Source of the DNA: an uncultured Acidobacteriota bacterium
Lineage (GTDB): Bacteria > Acidobacteriota > Terriglobia > Terriglobales > Acidobacteriaceae
Reading direction: 5' to 3'
DNA length: 51,815 bases
Assembly: GCA_903873705.1 (NCBI GenBank)
Contig: CAIQPK010000051.1
Coordinates: forward strand, 1-51,815
The notes beneath the pieces were generated by a model. The model was not told the origin of the DNA and did no database searches. It saw nothing but the letters and a program-made list of their open reading frames with translations. Below are positions 43,562-51,815 of the stretch, piece after piece. A program made the translations under genes and the position numbers. How positions within the stretch are numbered: position 1 is the first letter of the stretch; each line of letters begins with the position of its first letter.

Positions 43562-45637
43562 CTAACCCCGCAATGCCGCCACCAACCCATCCCCATCCTC
43601 CACCACGGGCAGGCAAACACTCCCCCGGCAAACCACCGCAAAACTCCCGTCCACTCGGGGCACTCCCGGCAGCGTCTCCGCCAACGCCGGCGGCAGCTCT
43701 GTCAGCGACCCCACCCGAATCACACTCTTATTTACCGCGAACCGAACCAGCGCCAGCATCTCCAACTCATCCGCCAGCGCGTCCCTCCCCACCACACACA
43801 CCTGCACCGGAGCCTCCACCGCCCTCACCAGTGCCTGCGCATAAGTCGACGCATACAGCCCAAAGTGCTCCACGATCCCCGCAAACATCGCCAGCGTAGC
43901 CCGTGCCTTCACTCCATACTCGGCCTCCCCGCTCAACGCCTCCATCCGCAGCAGCAGCGTCGCAGCCACTGGATTCCCCGCCGGAACCGGCGCATCCTGT
44001 AAAGGCTTCCGCCGCGCCGTCAACGCCCCAATCGCCGCCCCACTCCGCTCGGTATCGAAGAACCCACCCTCGGCCACATCGTAGAACCGCGCCACCATCC
44101 CATCCGCAATCTTCTTCCCCGCCTGGTAGTACCGCATCTCGCCTGTGGCTTCCCACGCATCGACGCAGGCGTTCCCCACAAACGCATAATCCTCCAGTAC
44201 CCCCGCCACCCGTTCCGCCGGCGTCACCTCTTCGCCATAGGCCACCACGTGCCGCAACCCCGCCTCATCCTCCCAAGCCTCACCCAGCACCCGGTCCAGC
44301 GACAGCAGCGCGAAATCCTTAACCTCACTCAAACCCAGCCCGCGCCCCGCCGCAATCCACGCCGAGATGCACATCCCGTTCCATCCCGTATAAATCGTCT
44401 TGTCCACATAAGGCGTCTTCCGCTGCAACCGCGCGGCATACATCTTCTCCTTCGCCTCATCCAACACGACGCGCTGCTCCGCGGTAGGCGCACCCTTGAC
44501 GTGCAGCACATTCTTCGCCGTGTTGTGGTGCATGTCGCCCACTTCGCGAATATTCAAAAACGCCGCCGCCACCGCAAACTCTTCCGCGGTCAGCACCGTC
44601 CGAGCTTCCGCCTGCGTCCACGTAAAGTAGTCGCCATCGTCATCCAGCGAGTCATCCGCATCCTGCGACCCATAAAACCCGCCCCGCTCCCGGTCACTCA
44701 GCCACTCCTCCATCCACCGCAGTATCCCCTTCGCCACCCGCGCAAACTCCGGATCGACGAACGTCTCAAACGCGTGCACGTAATTCTTCAACAGCTCGCT
44801 GTTGTCATAAGCCATCTTCTCGAAGTGCGGCACCACCCACCGCTCATCCACCGAGTAGCGATGAAACCCGCCCGCCAGCTGGTCATGAATCCCACCTTCG
44901 GCCATCTTCCGCAACGTCGTCGTCACCACCGCCCGCGCGTCAGCCGCATTAGGCCCAGGCCGCCCCGCCGCATCGATCAGCAGCTCAATCGCCCCTGAGT
45001 GCGGAAACTTCGGCTGCGATCCAAACCCGCCATTTTTCGAATCGAACTGCGCCACGGTAGACGCCACCATCTTCTCCAGCAACGCGCTCCCCAGCGCCCC
45101 ACCCCGCCCCGAAAATGTCTCGCTCTCCTCAATCGCCGCCATCACACTCTCGGCCGACTCATCCACCTCGCCCCGCTTCTTCTCAAACGCCTCCGCCATC
45201 GTCAGCAACACCCGCTGAAAACTCGGCCGTCCATACCGGTCCTCCGGCGGAAAATAAGTCCCCCCAAAATAAGGCTTCCCATCCGGCGTCAGGAACGCCG
45301 TCAACGGCCACCCCCCTTGCCCACTGATCGCCGCCACCGCCGCCTGGTACCGCGTATCCACATCCGGCCGCTCATCCCGGTCCACCTTCACCGGCACAAA
45401 CAAATCGTTGATCATCTCGGCCAGCGCCGGGTTCTCATAACTCTCGCGGTCCATCACATGGCACCAGTGACACCACACCGCACCAATGTCCAGCAGCACC
45501 GGCTTGTCCTCAGCCTTGGCCTTCGCAAAGGCCTCCGCACCCCACTCGTTCCATTCCACCGGCTGAAACCGCGCCGACCGCAAATAAGCCGACGCTGCCT
45601 TCCCCAACCCATTTTCCTTACCCGTCACATCACTCAT
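43562..45637 (-). CDS. YyaL/DUF255 family thioredoxin-fold protein
   Basis: 691 aa from ATG 45637 (GGAG upstream). The N-terminal thioredoxin-like domain (~20-180) has WCHWCHVM with Cys56 and Cys59, and GQGGWPLTAFLTPDGKP. The remainder is an (alpha/alpha) barrel similar to N-acylglucosamine epimerase/cellobiose epimerase folds (GGIHDQLAGGFHRYSVDERW, HFEKMAYDN, ADSLDDDGDYFTW-type acidic stretch, YTGWNGMCISA). Widely conserved from bacteria to the human SPATA20 protein, with function unsettled. No signal peptide. Likely its own transcription unit. Confidence 0.92.
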   Translation of the reverse strand: MSDVTGKENGLGKAASAYLRSARFQPVEWNEWGAEAFAKAKAEDKPVLLDIGAVWCHWCHVMDRESYENPALAEMINDLFVPVKVDRDERPDVDTRYQAAVAAISGQGGWPLTAFLTPDGKPYFGGTYFPPEDRYGRPSFQRVLLTMAEAFEKKRGEVDESAESVMAAIEESETFSGRGGALGSALLEKMVASTVAQFDSKNGGFGSQPKFPHSGAIELLIDAAGRPGPNAADARAVVTTTLRKMAEGGIHDQLAGGFHRYSVDERWVVPHFEKMAYDNSELLKNYVHAFETFVDPEFARVAKGILRWMEEWLSDRERGGFYGSQDADDSLDDDGDYFTWTQAEARTVLTAEEFAVAAAFLNIREVGDMHHNTAKNVLHVKGAPTAEQRVVLDEAKEKMYAARLQRKTPYVDKTIYTGWNGMCISAWIAAGRGLGLSEVKDFALLSLDRVLGEAWEDEAGLRHVVAYGEEVTPAERVAGVLEDYAFVGNACVDAWEATGEMRYYQAGKKIADGMVARFYDVAEGGFFDTERSGAAIGALTARRKPLQDAPVPAGNPVAATLLLRMEALSGEAEYGVKARATLAMFAGIVEHFGLYASTYAQALVRAVEAPVQVCVVGRDALADELEMLALVRFAVNKSVIRVGSLTELPPALAETLPGVPRVDGSFAVVCRGSVCLPVVEDGDGLVAALRG

Positions 45638-45701
45638 CCCCACTCCATTCCACACACCAAGCAAAAGGGGCCGCAGCGACTAACCCGCCACGACCCCGCT
45701 T

Positions 45702-45736
45702 TATTCACTATTCACTATTCACTACTCACTATTCAC
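45702..45736. repeat. Heptamer array TATTCAC, five units
   Basis: TATTCAC x3, TACTCAC, TATTCAC in direct succession (45702-45736), then TGTC. It lies in the 103-bp gap between the TolC-like gene end (45741) and the YyaL gene start. Same period as the arrays at 4773 and 32744 but a different word. Confidence 0.85.
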
Positions 45737-45740
45737 TGTC

Positions 45741-47846
45741 TTACTGCGGCATCGGTGCCGGCGTAGCCGTCAGCGGAGCCGGTGCAGCCGGCGCCTGCGG
45801 TGCCGTCAGCCCGGGAATCACCGGCGCACTCGAAACCGTGCCGCTCGCCGCATCCTGCAAACTGATGCCGTAGCGATCCAGCGTGTTCGACAGAATCTGC
45901 TCCAGCGAAGCCCGGTCACGCGCATAAGCTGCCGAAGCCGCAATCAAGCTATTCGCCGCCGTCGCCAGGTTGCGCTGCTGCTGCAGCACGTTCGCCGTCG
46001 TCGATGCACCCAGCCGATACTTCTTCTGCTCGGCATCCAGGCTCTGCCCGGCATAGTTGTTGGCCGCCTGCGCTGCCTGCACTTGCGCCCGATCGTTGGT
46101 CAACGCGTACTGCGCGTTGATCACCTGGATCCGCACCTGCGTATACAGCTGCTGCAAGCGCATCTGCGTCTGCCGGTACTCCATTTGCGACCGCGCCTGG
46201 TCGGCCTGCGCCGTCCGGTTGCGCAACGGAATATTCAGCGTCACACCAATGCCGTAGTCCGGCGAATTGTTGCTCAGCGTGTCGCCCAGCACCGAGCCGT
46301 AACCCGCACTCGTCGGGCAAGGCGAAGCCGTCGTCGACACACAATTCGGGCTCAGCGATCCACCCAATCCGCTGCCGCCATAAAACGCATACCCATCCAG
46401 CACCGGCAGCAAACCATTGCGCTCAGCCTTGATGGTGATTTTGTTGTTCTCCATCGAAAGCGCCGCCTGCTCGATCTGCGGATTGTTCACGTAAGCCTGG
46501 CGCACCAGGTCCTCCACCGCCATGTCTTCTTCCGGCAGACGATCGAGACCCACACGGTCGGTAGGAACCACCGGCGCATTGGTCAGCTGCGGATCGTTCA
46601 GGTTCCGCGCTATCGCCTGCTTGATCAGCAGCTGCTGATACTCCAGATTCGACTGCGACGAAATCAGCGCCTGCTTGTCCGTCGCCACCGCCGAGTCCGA
46701 GTTCACCACATCCAGCGGCGCCAGCGTGCCAATCTCCAGTTGTTTGCGATTGTCCGCCGTCAACTGCGTCGACTGCTGCAGCGCGCGCGTCTTCGCCTGC
46801 TCATCCTCATACGCAGAAACCAGCGCCCAGTAGATGTTCTCTACCTGGGTCACCGTGTAAATCACCTGCTGCCGGAAGGCCGCGTCAGTAATCCGGCGAT
46901 CGTTCTTCGCCTGCACGATAAAGCGCCGGTTTACAAACGTGCAGCACCCTTGCAGGATGTGCTGCGTAGCCTGCACTCGCAGGCTGGTCTGCAGGGTCGG
47001 GTTGAAGATCGACCGCTGACTGTTGTTACTCACATGAGTGTTGTTGAACGTCGCCTGGAAGGCCGTTCCTGTCTCAAACCCTTGAAAATATCCGAAATTG
47101 TAGGTCGCCGTGTCCTGCGAGAGCGAGTTCGTTCCCGTAATCAACGCGCTCGATTGCGGCGTCGTTGCCCGCTCATACTGCACTGTCCCCGTCAGGTATG
47201 GGTCCATGTTCTCCGGCAGCGGTCCGCCGCCGTTCGTGCTCAGTACCAGCCCGGATGTTCCCGTGCTGCCGCCGCCTGCCGCAGCCGACGTACCCCCAGG
47301 GCCGCCGCCGCCGGAAATCGTCGACGTCGTTCCACCCAGCGTTCCCGTCACCAGGCCCGCAGAAACACCGCGCAGCGTCGATCCCGCCTTCGCCCGCAAA
47401 ATGTCCGTGTCCGCAATGTCCAGGTTGATCCGCGCAATCGCAATGTCGTAGTTGTTCTCCAGCGCCAGCGCCACCGCATCGGAAAGGCTCAGGTAGATCT
47501 TGCCGTCCCGCAGCAGTCCGCCCAGCCGCGGCGTATTGCCCAGCTGCGGCTGCGGATAGGTGATCGGCGTATAGATCTGCAGCGGATCTTTGAACGAGAA
47601 ATGGTGCGGATCAGAGTAATCCCGCGCGCTGTCCCGCAGGTAAAGCGGCTCAGTCGGCTTCGGCTGGGGTGCCTGTGGAAGCCCCGGTGTCCCCGTCGTA
47701 TCGTTCTGCACCGCCTGCTGTGCTGCCGGAGCCGTCGGATTCACCTGCGTCTGCGTTCCACCCGCCTGCTGCGCGAACGTCGGCTGCGCCCCACTCATCA
47801 ATACCAGAACGGCACAAGCCGCTGCCTGCATCTGCTTCAATTTCAC
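45741..47846 (-). CDS. TolC-family outer-membrane efflux-type protein
   Basis: 701 aa from GTG 47846 (GGAG nine bases before), which puts the signal peptide (LKQMQAAACAVLVLMSGAQPTFAQ) at the very N-terminus; a longer frame reaches 47918. The mature start is Pro/Gln/Thr-rich. Two OEP repeats follow: LSDAVALALENNYDIAIARINLDIADTDILRAK near 120, and AYVNNPQIEQAALSMENNKITIKAERNGLLP near 480, with long helices QARSQMEYRQTQMRLQQLYTQV. A Gly/Ser/Thr-rich insert lies near 170-200. Longer than E. coli TolC (~490 aa). No RND or ABC pump gene is adjacent, so it may serve several transporters. Confidence 0.9.
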   Translation of the reverse strand: MKLKQMQAAACAVLVLMSGAQPTFAQQAGGTQTQVNPTAPAAQQAVQNDTTGTPGLPQAPQPKPTEPLYLRDSARDYSDPHHFSFKDPLQIYTPITYPQPQLGNTPRLGGLLRDGKIYLSLSDAVALALENNYDIAIARINLDIADTDILRAKAGSTLRGVSAGLVTGTLGGTTSTISGGGGPGGTSAAAGGGSTGTSGLVLSTNGGGPLPENMDPYLTGTVQYERATTPQSSALITGTNSLSQDTATYNFGYFQGFETGTAFQATFNNTHVSNNSQRSIFNPTLQTSLRVQATQHILQGCCTFVNRRFIVQAKNDRRITDAAFRQQVIYTVTQVENIYWALVSAYEDEQAKTRALQQSTQLTADNRKQLEIGTLAPLDVVNSDSAVATDKQALISSQSNLEYQQLLIKQAIARNLNDPQLTNAPVVPTDRVGLDRLPEEDMAVEDLVRQAYVNNPQIEQAALSMENNKITIKAERNGLLPVLDGYAFYGGSGLGGSLSPNCVSTTASPCPTSAGYGSVLGDTLSNNSPDYGIGVTLNIPLRNRTAQADQARSQMEYRQTQMRLQQLYTQVRIQVINAQYALTNDRAQVQAAQAANNYAGQSLDAEQKKYRLGASTTANVLQQQRNLATAANSLIAASAAYARDRASLEQILSNTLDRYGISLQDAASGTVSSAPVIPGLTAPQAPAAPAPLTATPAPMPQ

Positions 47847-48102
47847 GATCAGTTCTCCACTTGCTTGCTTAATAGAAGATGGCGCCGGGCACAAAAGGTC
47901 TCGCTTATATTTCCACACGAGCTGCGTGCACCTCGCGCTCCGGGTCAGTGGCGCATTGTCTTTCCTAAGTACGACAGACCCTGCCGATTAGTTCCGAAAC
48001 CTTGTCAAAATCTCGATTCAGGTGTCACAAGTATAGCAACTGTCACTCCTTACCCGCCCCCCGGATGAAACCGTTCCCCTCCGTTCAAACCGGCGTGGTA
48101 GT

Positions 48103-48936
48103 GTGCCATTTGTGACCCAATGGAAGCTCACACTCAGCTACGACGGCACCAGCTTCCACGGCTGGCAGGTCCAGCCCGGCCTCCGCACCATCCAGGGCAC
48201 CCTCGCCCACGCCATCGCAGCCGTCACCGGAGAAACCGTTCTCCCCCAGGGCTCCGGCCGCACCGACGCCGGCGTCCACGCCCTCGCCCAGGTCACTTCC
48301 TTCGCCCTCCAGAGCCCCATCCCGCCCCGCAATCTCGTCCGCGCCCTCAACTCCTTCCTCCCCTCCAGCATCCGAGTCCTCGCCGCGGAGCCTGTGCCGG
48401 AAAACTTCCACGCACGCCATAGCGCCATCCGTAAAACCTATGAATACCGCATCTTCGAGCGCTACCCCTCACCTCACACATTCACTAATCTAGATGGCCC
48501 CGACGGCCGCATCTGTCCCGTCTTCCTTGCGCCCACCGTCTGGGACTGCCGCTGGAAACTCGACTTCGACCGCCTGCATGCCACCGCCGCCCGCCTCATC
48601 GGTGAGCATGACTTCGCCGCCTTCGCCGCCTCCGACCCCGACCGCTCCACCCGCGAAGACGCCTCCGGTCACCCACCCAGCACAATTCGCACCGTCTTCA
48701 CGTCCGAGTGGTGGCGCACCGATGAAACCCTCTTCTACCTCGTCTCTGGCAACGGCTTCCTCCACCACATGGTTCGCAACCTCGTCGGCACCATGGTCGA
48801 CCTCAACCGCAACAACCTTCCCCCCATCGCCATCGACGCCATCCTTGCCTCCCGCGACCGCACCCAGGCCGGCCCCACCGCCCCCGCTCAGGGCCTCTTC
48901 CTCGTCTCAGTCGAGTACCCGGAGGTCACCCCGTGA
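48103..48936 (+). CDS. truA: tRNA pseudouridine synthase A
   Basis: 277 aa (GTG 48103; GTG 48112 is a second candidate). Converts U38-40 in the anticodon arm to pseudouridine. Catalytic Asp55 in GSGRTDAGVHA; also LSYDGTSFHGWQVQP at the start, ARHSAIRKTYEYRI, GEHDFAAFA and GNGFLHHMVRNLVGTM near the C-terminus, all diagnostic. The stop overlaps the start of the M20 peptidase gene (GTGA at 48933-48936), with GGAGGT just before, so the two are translationally coupled. Confidence 0.96.
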   Translation: MPFVTQWKLTLSYDGTSFHGWQVQPGLRTIQGTLAHAIAAVTGETVLPQGSGRTDAGVHALAQVTSFALQSPIPPRNLVRALNSFLPSSIRVLAAEPVPENFHARHSAIRKTYEYRIFERYPSPHTFTNLDGPDGRICPVFLAPTVWDCRWKLDFDRLHATAARLIGEHDFAAFAASDPDRSTREDASGHPPSTIRTVFTSEWWRTDETLFYLVSGNGFLHHMVRNLVGTMVDLNRNNLPPIAIDAILASRDRTQAGPTAPAQGLFLVSVEYPEVTP

Positions 48937-50246
48937 CCTCCTCCCAAGCCGCCTCCGCCAACGCCCGCATCAACAAGATCGCCTCCGATCCCCGCCTCCA
49001 CCGCGCCTTTCACTGGCTCCACATCCACTCCCTCCAGATGCGCCAGTGGCAACTCGAAATGCTCGCTATCCCCGCCCCCACCTTCCACGAGTCCGCTCGC
49101 GCCGCCTGGTTCCTGGACCGCTTCCACCACCTCGGCCTAACCAACCTCCACCTCGACTCCGCCGGCAACGCCCTAGCCACACTCCAACCCACCACTCCAG
49201 CCCGGGTGGCCCATTCATCACAGCTTCATGCGATGAGTGGGGAACCTCACCCGCCCGCGCCCCCCCGCCTCCTCCTCTCCGCCCACCTCGACACCGTCTT
49301 CCCCCCCAACACCAACACCACCCCCCGCGAAGACGGCCCCCGCATCCTCGCCCCCGGCGCATCCGACAACGCCGCCGGCCTCACCGCTCTGCTCGCCATC
49401 GCCGCCGCCCTCCAGCACGCCGGCCTCGCCCCCGCCTGCCCCATCCTCTTCGCCGCCAACACCGGAGAAGAAGGCGCCGGCGACCTCTACGGCATGAAGC
49501 AGCTCTTCGCCCAGCAACCCTCCCACAACATCGCCGCCGCCCTCGCGCTAGAAGGCAGCGGCCACGCCACCATCGTCGACCGCGCCCTCGGCTCCCGACG
49601 CCTCCGCATCACCCTCACCGGCCCCGGAGGCCACTCCTGGGCCGACGCCGCCATGCCCAACCCCATCTTCATCCTCAGCCGAGCCCTCGCCGCGCTCTCC
49701 CGCCTCGAACTCCCCAGCACCCCCCGCACCACGCTCCACTGCGGCACCATCAACGGCGGCACCTCGGTCAACTCCATCCCGCAATCCGTCACCGCCGAGC
49801 TCGACCTCCGCTCCGTCTCCGCCGCCCAGCTCGACCTCACCGAATCCAGCGTCTTCACCCTCGTCCGCGACGCCGTCGAGACCGCCGACACCGCCCGCCT
49901 CCTCACCATCGCCATCGACCGCATCGGCAACCGCCCCGCCGCCGAACTCGCCTCAGACTCACCCCTCCTCGCCAGCGTCCACGCCGTCGACCGCCACCTC
50001 AGCATCCCCACCGCCTCCCGCATCGGCTCCACCGACGCCAACCTCCCCCTCTCGCTCGGCGTCCCCGCCCTCGCCATCGGCGCCGGCGGCACCGGCGGAG
50101 GTATCCACACCCTCCAGGAGTGGTTTGACCCCACCGCCCGCGAACTAGCCCTCCGCCGCATCCTCCTCCTCGTCCTCGACACCTGCCACCTCATCGCCGA
50201 AGGCCACCTCCCCCACAAACCACCCCACCAACTTAGCGAAACTTAG
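48933..50246 (+). CDS. M20 family metallopeptidase, with an in-frame repeat element
   Basis: 437 aa from GTG 48933. Zinc-ligand and catalytic motifs: His118/Asp120 (SAHLDTVF), Asp145 (GASDNAAG) and Glu179/Glu180 (NTGEEGAG). Substrate-binding dimerisation-domain blocks include GPGGHSWADAAMPNP and GTINGGTSVNSIP. A late His/Gly block is AIGAGGTGGGIHTLQEW. Related to PepT/aminoacylase-like di- or tripeptidases. Codons ~91-104 (RVAHSSQLHAMSGE) are made by a hairpin repeat at 49204-49243, placed in a loop just before the first zinc strand, so the fold may tolerate it. Coupled to truA. Confidence 0.9.
   Translation: MTSSQAASANARINKIASDPRLHRAFHWLHIHSLQMRQWQLEMLAIPAPTFHESARAAWFLDRFHHLGLTNLHLDSAGNALATLQPTTPARVAHSSQLHAMSGEPHPPAPPRLLLSAHLDTVFPPNTNTTPREDGPRILAPGASDNAAGLTALLAIAAALQHAGLAPACPILFAANTGEEGAGDLYGMKQLFAQQPSHNIAAALALEGSGHATIVDRALGSRRLRITLTGPGGHSWADAAMPNPIFILSRALAALSRLELPSTPRTTLHCGTINGGTSVNSIPQSVTAELDLRSVSAAQLDLTESSVFTLVRDAVETADTARLLTIAIDRIGNRPAAELASDSPLLASVHAVDRHLSIPTASRIGSTDANLPLSLGVPALAIGAGGTGGGIHTLQEWFDPTARELALRRILLLVLDTCHLIAEGHLPHKPPHQLSET
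49204..49243. repeat. Hairpin repeat inside the M20 peptidase coding sequence
   Basis: GGGTGGCCCATTCATC ... GATGAGTGGGG: the arms CCCATTCATC (49210-49219) and GATGAGTGGG (49232-49241) pair with one G-T. Its outline GGGTG-(G/C)CCCAT...TGGG is shared with the intergenic 26-bp palindromes at 23864 and 34437. It keeps the reading frame of the gene. Confidence 0.65.
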
Positions 50247-50274
50247 CGTTTAAACTTCCCGAACTTAGCGTCAA

Positions 50275-50330
50275 GGCCGTTGCCGTTGCCAGTTTCTCGC
50301 CGTCATTCTGAGCGCAGCGAAGGACCCCCG
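50275..50330. repeat. Composite intergenic repeat, copy 2
   Basis: GCCGTTGCCGTTGCC, then TTTCTCGCC, then GTCATTCTGAGCGCAGCGAAGGACC: the same words as the module at 2846-2903 next to the TTGC array. Just upstream AACTTAGCG occurs three times (50230-50270), the first overlapping the end of the peptidase gene. Confidence 0.6.
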
Positions 50331-50376
50331 AATTTTGTGCCCCCACGTCCCCTCGTAGCCCCGCTACACTGACAGC

Positions 50377-51815
50377 GTGACCCTCCCCAAACTCACCCTC
50401 CTCCTCGCCCTCGCCGCGCTCCCCGCCGCCGCCCAATCCCCCGACACCATCTACTTCAACGGCGACATCCTCACCGGCGCCCACCTCACCGCCGCCGACG
50501 CCTCAAAAACCCCCGCCCGTGTCACGGCCATCGCCATCTCCGCCGACAAAATCACCGCCACCGGCACCGACGCCCAGATCCTCGCCCTCAAGTCCCCTCA
50601 AACCCAGCTCGTGGACCTCAACAACGCCTTCGCCATGCCCGGCTTCAACGACGCCCACACCCACCTCGCCTCCGCCGGCCAGCAACGTCTCACCGTCGAC
50701 CTCGACGGCGCCACCTCCCTCGCCGACATGCTCGCCCGCATCCACGCCTACGCCGAGAAGGCCGCTCCCGGCGAGTGGATCCTCGGAGGCGGATGGGACC
50801 ACACCAAGTGGGAGTCCAAAACGCTCCCCACCCGCCAGGACCTCGACACCGTCACCCTCGGACACCCCGCCTTCCTCGAACGCACCGACGGCCACATCGC
50901 GATCGTAAACACCGCAGCCCTCAGCGCCGCCGACATCACCGCCCGCACCCCCGACCCGCAAGGCGGCAAGTTCGACCACGACGCCAGCGGCCAGCTCACC
51001 GGCATCATCCGCGAAGCCACCGCCAAGAACCTTATCGGCGTCCACATCCCCCCACCCTCCCCCGCCATGCGCCGCCAGGCCCTCCTCCTCGCCCTCGCCG
51101 ACGCCACCTCCCATGGCGTCACCAGCGCACAGGACTTCTCCGACTGGGACGACTTCCTCGTCCTCGAGTCCCTCGAAAAAGAGAACCAGCTTCCCGTCCG
51201 CATCTCCGAGTGGCTCACCTTCGGCGACCCCATCGACACCCTGAAAGCCCACCGCGACCACCACGACCCCAAAGACCCTCTCCTCCACACCGGCATGTTG
51301 AAGGGCTTCATGGATGGCTCTCTCGGCTCCCGCACCGCCGCCCTCGCCGCACCTTACGCCGACGACCCCACCAACAGCGGCATCCCCCGCTACGACCAGC
51401 CCACCCTCAACAAGCTCGCCGCCGAGCGCGCTGCAGCCGGCTTCCAGCTCGGCTTCCACGCCATCGGCGACCGCGCCAACGCCATGGCCCTCACCGCCTT
51501 CGAAGCCGCCAACGGCAAGCGCCCCTTCAACCCCGAAGCCCAGGTCGAAAGAGTCGTCCCCAACATCCGCGTCTTCCCGCCATCCGCACCGCTACTCAGC
51601 CAGACCAACCGCTTCCGCATCGAGCACGCCCAGGTCCTCCTCCCCGCAGACTTCGACCGCTTCGCCCGCCTCCACATCATCGCCAGCATGCAGCCCGTGC
51701 ACCTTATCACCGACATGAACTGGGCCGCCCAGCGCCTCGGCCCCAACCGCACGAAGAACGCCTACGCCTGGAAGTCGTTCCTCAACCACGGCGTCACCCT
51801 CGCCTTCGGCACCGA
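50377..51815 (+). CDS. Exported amidohydrolase (YtcJ-like, amidohydrolase_3), 3' end outside window
   Basis: GTG 50377 begins a signal peptide (LPKLTLLLALAALPAAAQ); 479 codons are visible and the frame is open at the right edge. Metal-dependent hydrolase features: DTIYFNGDILTG (beta-sandwich start), AMPGFNDAHTHL with the HxH pair, GGGWDHTKWE, GHPAFLERTDGH, the FMDGSLGSRTAAL block, GFHAIGDRAN and RIEHAQVL. The best relatives are formamide/amide hydrolases of the YtcJ group; substrate unknown. No ribosome site is obvious before the GTG, and the next in-frame starts would lose the signal peptide. Confidence 0.88.
   Translation, partial: MTLPKLTLLLALAALPAAAQSPDTIYFNGDILTGAHLTAADASKTPARVTAIAISADKITATGTDAQILALKSPQTQLVDLNNAFAMPGFNDAHTHLASAGQQRLTVDLDGATSLADMLARIHAYAEKAAPGEWILGGGWDHTKWESKTLPTRQDLDTVTLGHPAFLERTDGHIAIVNTAALSAADITARTPDPQGGKFDHDASGQLTGIIREATAKNLIGVHIPPPSPAMRRQALLLALADATSHGVTSAQDFSDWDDFLVLESLEKENQLPVRISEWLTFGDPIDTLKAHRDHHDPKDPLLHTGMLKGFMDGSLGSRTAALAAPYADDPTNSGIPRYDQPTLNKLAAERAAAGFQLGFHAIGDRANAMALTAFEAANGKRPFNPEAQVERVVPNIRVFPPSAPLLSQTNRFRIEHAQVLLPADFDRFARLHIIASMQPVHLITDMNWAAQRLGPNRTKNAYAWKSFLNHGVTLAFGT

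Noticed and set aside
1-51815. tRNA, rRNA, riboswitch, phage or defence genes
   Set aside because: I scanned intergenic regions for cloverleaf signatures and known motifs, and coding regions for integrases, nucleases and restriction genes, and found none I could support by eye.

Overview
The window looks like chromosome from an acidobacterium, most likely family Acidobacteriaceae (the Granulicella/Edaphobacter/Terriglobus group). This is an inference from gene content and coding style. Third codon positions are strongly C/G. The content includes a hopanoid locus, a DUF1501/DUF1800 exported pair, a fused 2-oxoacid dehydrogenase E1, a full Tol-Pal set, and many short intergenic hairpins and simple repeats. 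I see no rRNA, tRNA, CRISPR array, transposase, phage gene or replication origin.

Layout. 1-4.8 kb: the tail of an unidentified gene, an orphan BrnA-type antitoxin, a membrane SpoIIE/PP2C phosphatase, a repeat-rich spacer, pdxT, and a heme-copper oxidase subunit III gene interrupted by one in-frame TAG. 4.8-12.4 kb (minus strand): a hopanoid operon in the order ispH, squalene-hopene cyclase, hpnH, an unknown 152-aa protein, hpnA, hpnG and a zinc alcohol dehydrogenase. IspH supplies isoprenoid precursors, the cyclase makes the hopane skeleton, HpnH adds adenosine and HpnG removes adenine. The coupled dehydrogenase is well placed to reduce the resulting ribosyl side chain. 12.5-14.5 kb: a 49-aa metallothionein and recN. 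14.6-16.7 kb: a secreted beta-propeller protein and a membrane-anchored alpha/beta hydrolase. 16.8-22.2 kb: tolQ-tolR-tolA-like-tolB-pal-cpoB, the envelope-constriction machine.

22.2-31.4 kb: a DapA-fold protein without its catalytic residues, a small membrane protein, and carB and carA (both subunits of carbamoyl-phosphate synthetase). Between carA and carB lie two polytopic membrane-protein genes. The second is frameshifted and is preceded by a 43-bp scar that joins the first 16 bp of carB to the last 28 bp of carA. 31.4-37.1 kb: a 47-aa secreted His/Cys-rich peptide, a second alpha/beta hydrolase lacking its nucleophile, the DUF1501/DUF1800 pair and a small membrane protein. 37.2-43.5 kb: the E1 alpha-beta fusion, a subtilase lipoprotein, two related small exported proteins, an MscS channel and a gene-poor, more AT-rich patch. 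43.6-51.8 kb: a YyaL/DUF255 thioredoxin-fold protein, a TolC-like outer-membrane protein, truA coupled to an M20 peptidase, and the start of an exported amidohydrolase that runs off the window.

The most interesting signals are: (1) the zinc dehydrogenase and unknown 152-aa protein in the hopanoid operon; (2) the carB/carA junction scar; (3) an amber codon in an otherwise intact oxidase subunit; (4) a dispersed 26-bp palindrome in three copies, plus a related hairpin placed in frame inside the M20 peptidase gene; (5) two loci with the same five-unit heptamer array (ACTAC, three TCTAC, TCTGG, each followed by two variable bases).
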